Assembly: GCA_947651395.1 (NCBI GenBank)
Contig: CANSYW010000014.1
Coordinates: 1 to 49,980 of the forward strand
Direction: 5' to 3'
Length of the DNA: 49,980 nt
DNA from: an uncultured Pseudoflavonifractor sp.
Lineage (GTDB): Bacteria; Bacillota; Clostridia; Oscillospirales; Oscillospiraceae
Below are positions 48,487 to 49,980 of the stretch, in pieces. Under the pieces are notes generated by a model. That model made no database searches and had not been told where the DNA came from. It saw nothing but the letters and a program-made list of their open reading frames with translations. Each line of letters starts with the position of its first letter. Position 1 is the first letter of the stretch. The translations under genes and the position numbers were made by a program.

Positions 48487-48517
48487 GTCTGAAACAACTA
48501 TGAGGAGGAACTGAAAG

Positions 48518-49834
48518 ATGAAGAAATCTGTCGCTCTGCTCCTGAGCGCCGCCATGGCGCTCTCCCTTGCCGCCTGTGGCGGAAGCAAGGATCCCGCCCC
48601 CACCGGCGAGACTCTCACCGGCACCGACCGCGGCTACGGCGGCGACGTCACCGTGACCCTGACCCGGGAGGACGACGCCATTACCGCCTGCTCCATTGAG
48701 GGCAAGGACGAGACCCCTGAGATCGGCGGCAAGGCCCTGGCCGAACTGGAGAAGCAGGTAGTGGCCGCCAATGGCTTTGATATTGACGGCGTCTCCGGCG
48801 CCACCATCACCAGCACCGCGGTGAAGAAGGCCGTGGCCACCGCTTTGGGCAAGAGCTTTGAGGCGCCCGAGAAACCGCCTGTCACCCCCGCCACTCCCGC
48901 TCCCATCGTGGAGATCGAGGGTGGGCTCCAGCTGGGTCTGGCCTACGGCGCTCCTCACGGCACCAAGAGCTTCGGCGAGGCCTATGCCGTGGTCAAGGAC
49001 GACGTGATCGTGGCCGCTTTTATTGACGAGTTCCAATTCCTGGACGCCACTCTGGGCCTGGCTTACGTGCCCAACAGCGACACCGACTTCGCCGCCGGCT
49101 ATGCCGAGGGTCAGGCTCTGGCCTCCAAGCGGATGGTGGCCGACTACTACAGCCAGCTCATGACCGATCACGCCAAGGCCACCGTCCGCATCGACGACAA
49201 CTTTGACGCCGTCCAGAACTTTGCCGTAGGCAAGACCATTGCCGAGGTGGAGGCCGTGGCCACTGGGGATAAGGCCGCCGCCGTGGACGCCGTCTCCGGC
49301 GCCACTCTGGTAGATACCGCCGGTTACCTGGATCTCATCGTCCAGGCCGCCAAGAACGCCCAGCGCACCCAGGCCGTGGAGTTCACCGGCGATTCTTCCC
49401 AGTTGGATCTGAAGGTGGCCTACAGCGCCGCCCACGGCACCAAGTGCTTCACCGCCTCCGCCGCCCTTATGGCCGGCGACACCATCGTGCTGAGCTATAT
49501 CGACGAGTTCCAGTTTGTGGCCTCTGACGCCGGCCTGGACACCGTCCCCAACAGCGACGCCGACTTCGCCGCCGGCTATGCCGAGGGCAAGGCTTTGGCC
49601 TCCAAGCGGATGGTGGCTGACTACTACAGCCAGAACATGGCCGAGAAGGCCGGTTCCACCGTCCGGATCGACGATAACTTCACCGCCATCCAGAACCATG
49701 TCAACGGCATGACCGTGGCCGAGGCCAAGGCTCTGGCCGAAAAGGGCGCGGAGGCCGTGGACGCCGTCTCCGGCGCCACCCTGGCCGACACCGCCGGCTA
49801 TGTCAACGCCATTATCATCGCCGCCGAGAGCTGA
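48518..49834 (+). CDS. Lipoprotein with three covalent-FMN motifs
   Basis: A 438-aa lipoprotein: lipobox SLAAC with Cys20, then a short FMN-binding domain ending in DGVSGATITST (Thr96), and two internal repeats of about 158 residues each ending in DAVSGATL (Thr263 and Thr421). The D-x-V-S-G-A-T form is the ApbE flavinylation motif, so up to three FMN could be bound through threonine. The repeats share exact runs such as YAEG-x-ALASKRMVADYYSQ and PNSD-x-DFAAGYAEG. Such proteins carry electrons on the cell surface. GAGGAGGAA precedes the ATG. No apbE gene is in the window. Confidence 0.87.
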   Translation: MKKSVALLLSAAMALSLAACGGSKDPAPTGETLTGTDRGYGGDVTVTLTREDDAITACSIEGKDETPEIGGKALAELEKQVVAANGFDIDGVSGATITSTAVKKAVATALGKSFEAPEKPPVTPATPAPIVEIEGGLQLGLAYGAPHGTKSFGEAYAVVKDDVIVAAFIDEFQFLDATLGLAYVPNSDTDFAAGYAEGQALASKRMVADYYSQLMTDHAKATVRIDDNFDAVQNFAVGKTIAEVEAVATGDKAAAVDAVSGATLVDTAGYLDLIVQAAKNAQRTQAVEFTGDSSQLDLKVAYSAAHGTKCFTASAALMAGDTIVLSYIDEFQFVASDAGLDTVPNSDADFAAGYAEGKALASKRMVADYYSQNMAEKAGSTVRIDDNFTAIQNHVNGMTVAEAKALAEKGAEAVDAVSGATLADTAGYVNAIIIAAES

Positions 49835-49865
49835 AAACGATCTTCCCTTCTTTTCAAAAAGCGGT

Positions 49866-49901
49866 CGGGCGGAGCCTTCTGGCTCTGCCCGCCCCCTTTT
49901 T
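49866..49901 (+). terminator. Terminator after the FMN lipoprotein gene
   Basis: CGGGCGGAGCC (49866-49876) pairs with GGCTCTGCCCG (49881-49891), loop TTCT, then five T at 49897. The remaining 79 bases hold no gene I can support. Confidence 0.82.
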
Positions 49902-49980
49902 GCGCCGCGAAGTCCATATTGTCTTCCGGGCGGTACCGGGGTGATACGAAGAGCACACGTATGAACACCAGTATCCGGTG

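Noticed and set aside
49961-49980. ATG near the right edge as the start of another gene
   Set aside because: Only six codons remain in the window and the ribosome site (GGGGTGAT) is about 20 bases away, so a gene cannot be supported.

Overview
The window looks like chromosome of a GC-rich, Gram-positive, endospore-forming anaerobe of the Clostridia, most likely an Oscillospiraceae gut bacterium related to Flavonifractor, Lawsonibacter or Intestinimonas. The grounds are the spore genes (spoVAC, spoIVB, spo0A, ylbJ, a GerMN lipoprotein), a CIRCE-controlled hrcA-grpE-dnaK-dnaJ operon, an [FeFe]-hydrogenase-like ferredoxin protein, AGGAGG-type ribosome sites, many TTG/GTG starts and lipobox-type lipoproteins. 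The genus is an inference. I see no insertion sequence, prophage, CRISPR array or tRNA gene.

Layout. 1-840 has no protein gene. On the minus strand it holds two tandem rRNA-type promoters aimed off the left edge and a strong promoter for a roughly 300-nt candidate structured RNA. 842-4709: spoVAC, a membrane-anchored Xre regulator, a DUF1653 protein and a class II UvrA paralogue. 4758-7422: a membrane protein, a deacetylase-like lipoprotein and cytidine deaminase. 7479-9543: a pentapeptide-repeat protein coupled to a CbxX-type AAA+ ATPase. 9682-12197: cysteine desulfurase and a MATE exporter. 12312-17458: the heat-shock operon, with two related structured repeats between grpE and dnaK. 17539-21731: a PMT-like glycosyltransferase, PHP phosphatase, rpiB and an acetyltransferase.

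21774-29845 is a tightly packed run of nine minus-strand genes: a ComEA-like protein, an OmpR-type two-component system, a GerMN lipoprotein, a Cof-type HAD phosphatase, beta-phosphoglucomutase, and a binding-protein/YesM-kinase/AraC-regulator triad resembling the staphylococcal HptA-HptS-HptR sugar-phosphate sensor. 29931-36296: a DD-carboxypeptidase, TSCPD protein, ROK kinase, P-type ATPase and Bax-inhibitor-like protein. 36564-38552: the conserved spoIVB-spo0A pair. 38681-42104: phosphopantetheinyl transferase and a VanRS-like two-component system.

42230-43809 holds divergent degV and tetR genes whose two perfect-consensus promoters face each other across an AT-rich palindrome. 43876-46896: ylbJ, a small four-Cys protein and the hydrogenase-like protein. 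47108-49834: a PRK06851-type ATPase and a lipoprotein with three predicted covalent-FMN sites behind a structured leader.

The protein genes are mostly ordinary core and sporulation functions. The least explained signals lie between genes: the left-edge RNA, the grpE-dnaK repeats, the face-to-face promoters, the long hairpin after spo0A and the hairpin that covers the ylbJ ribosome site.
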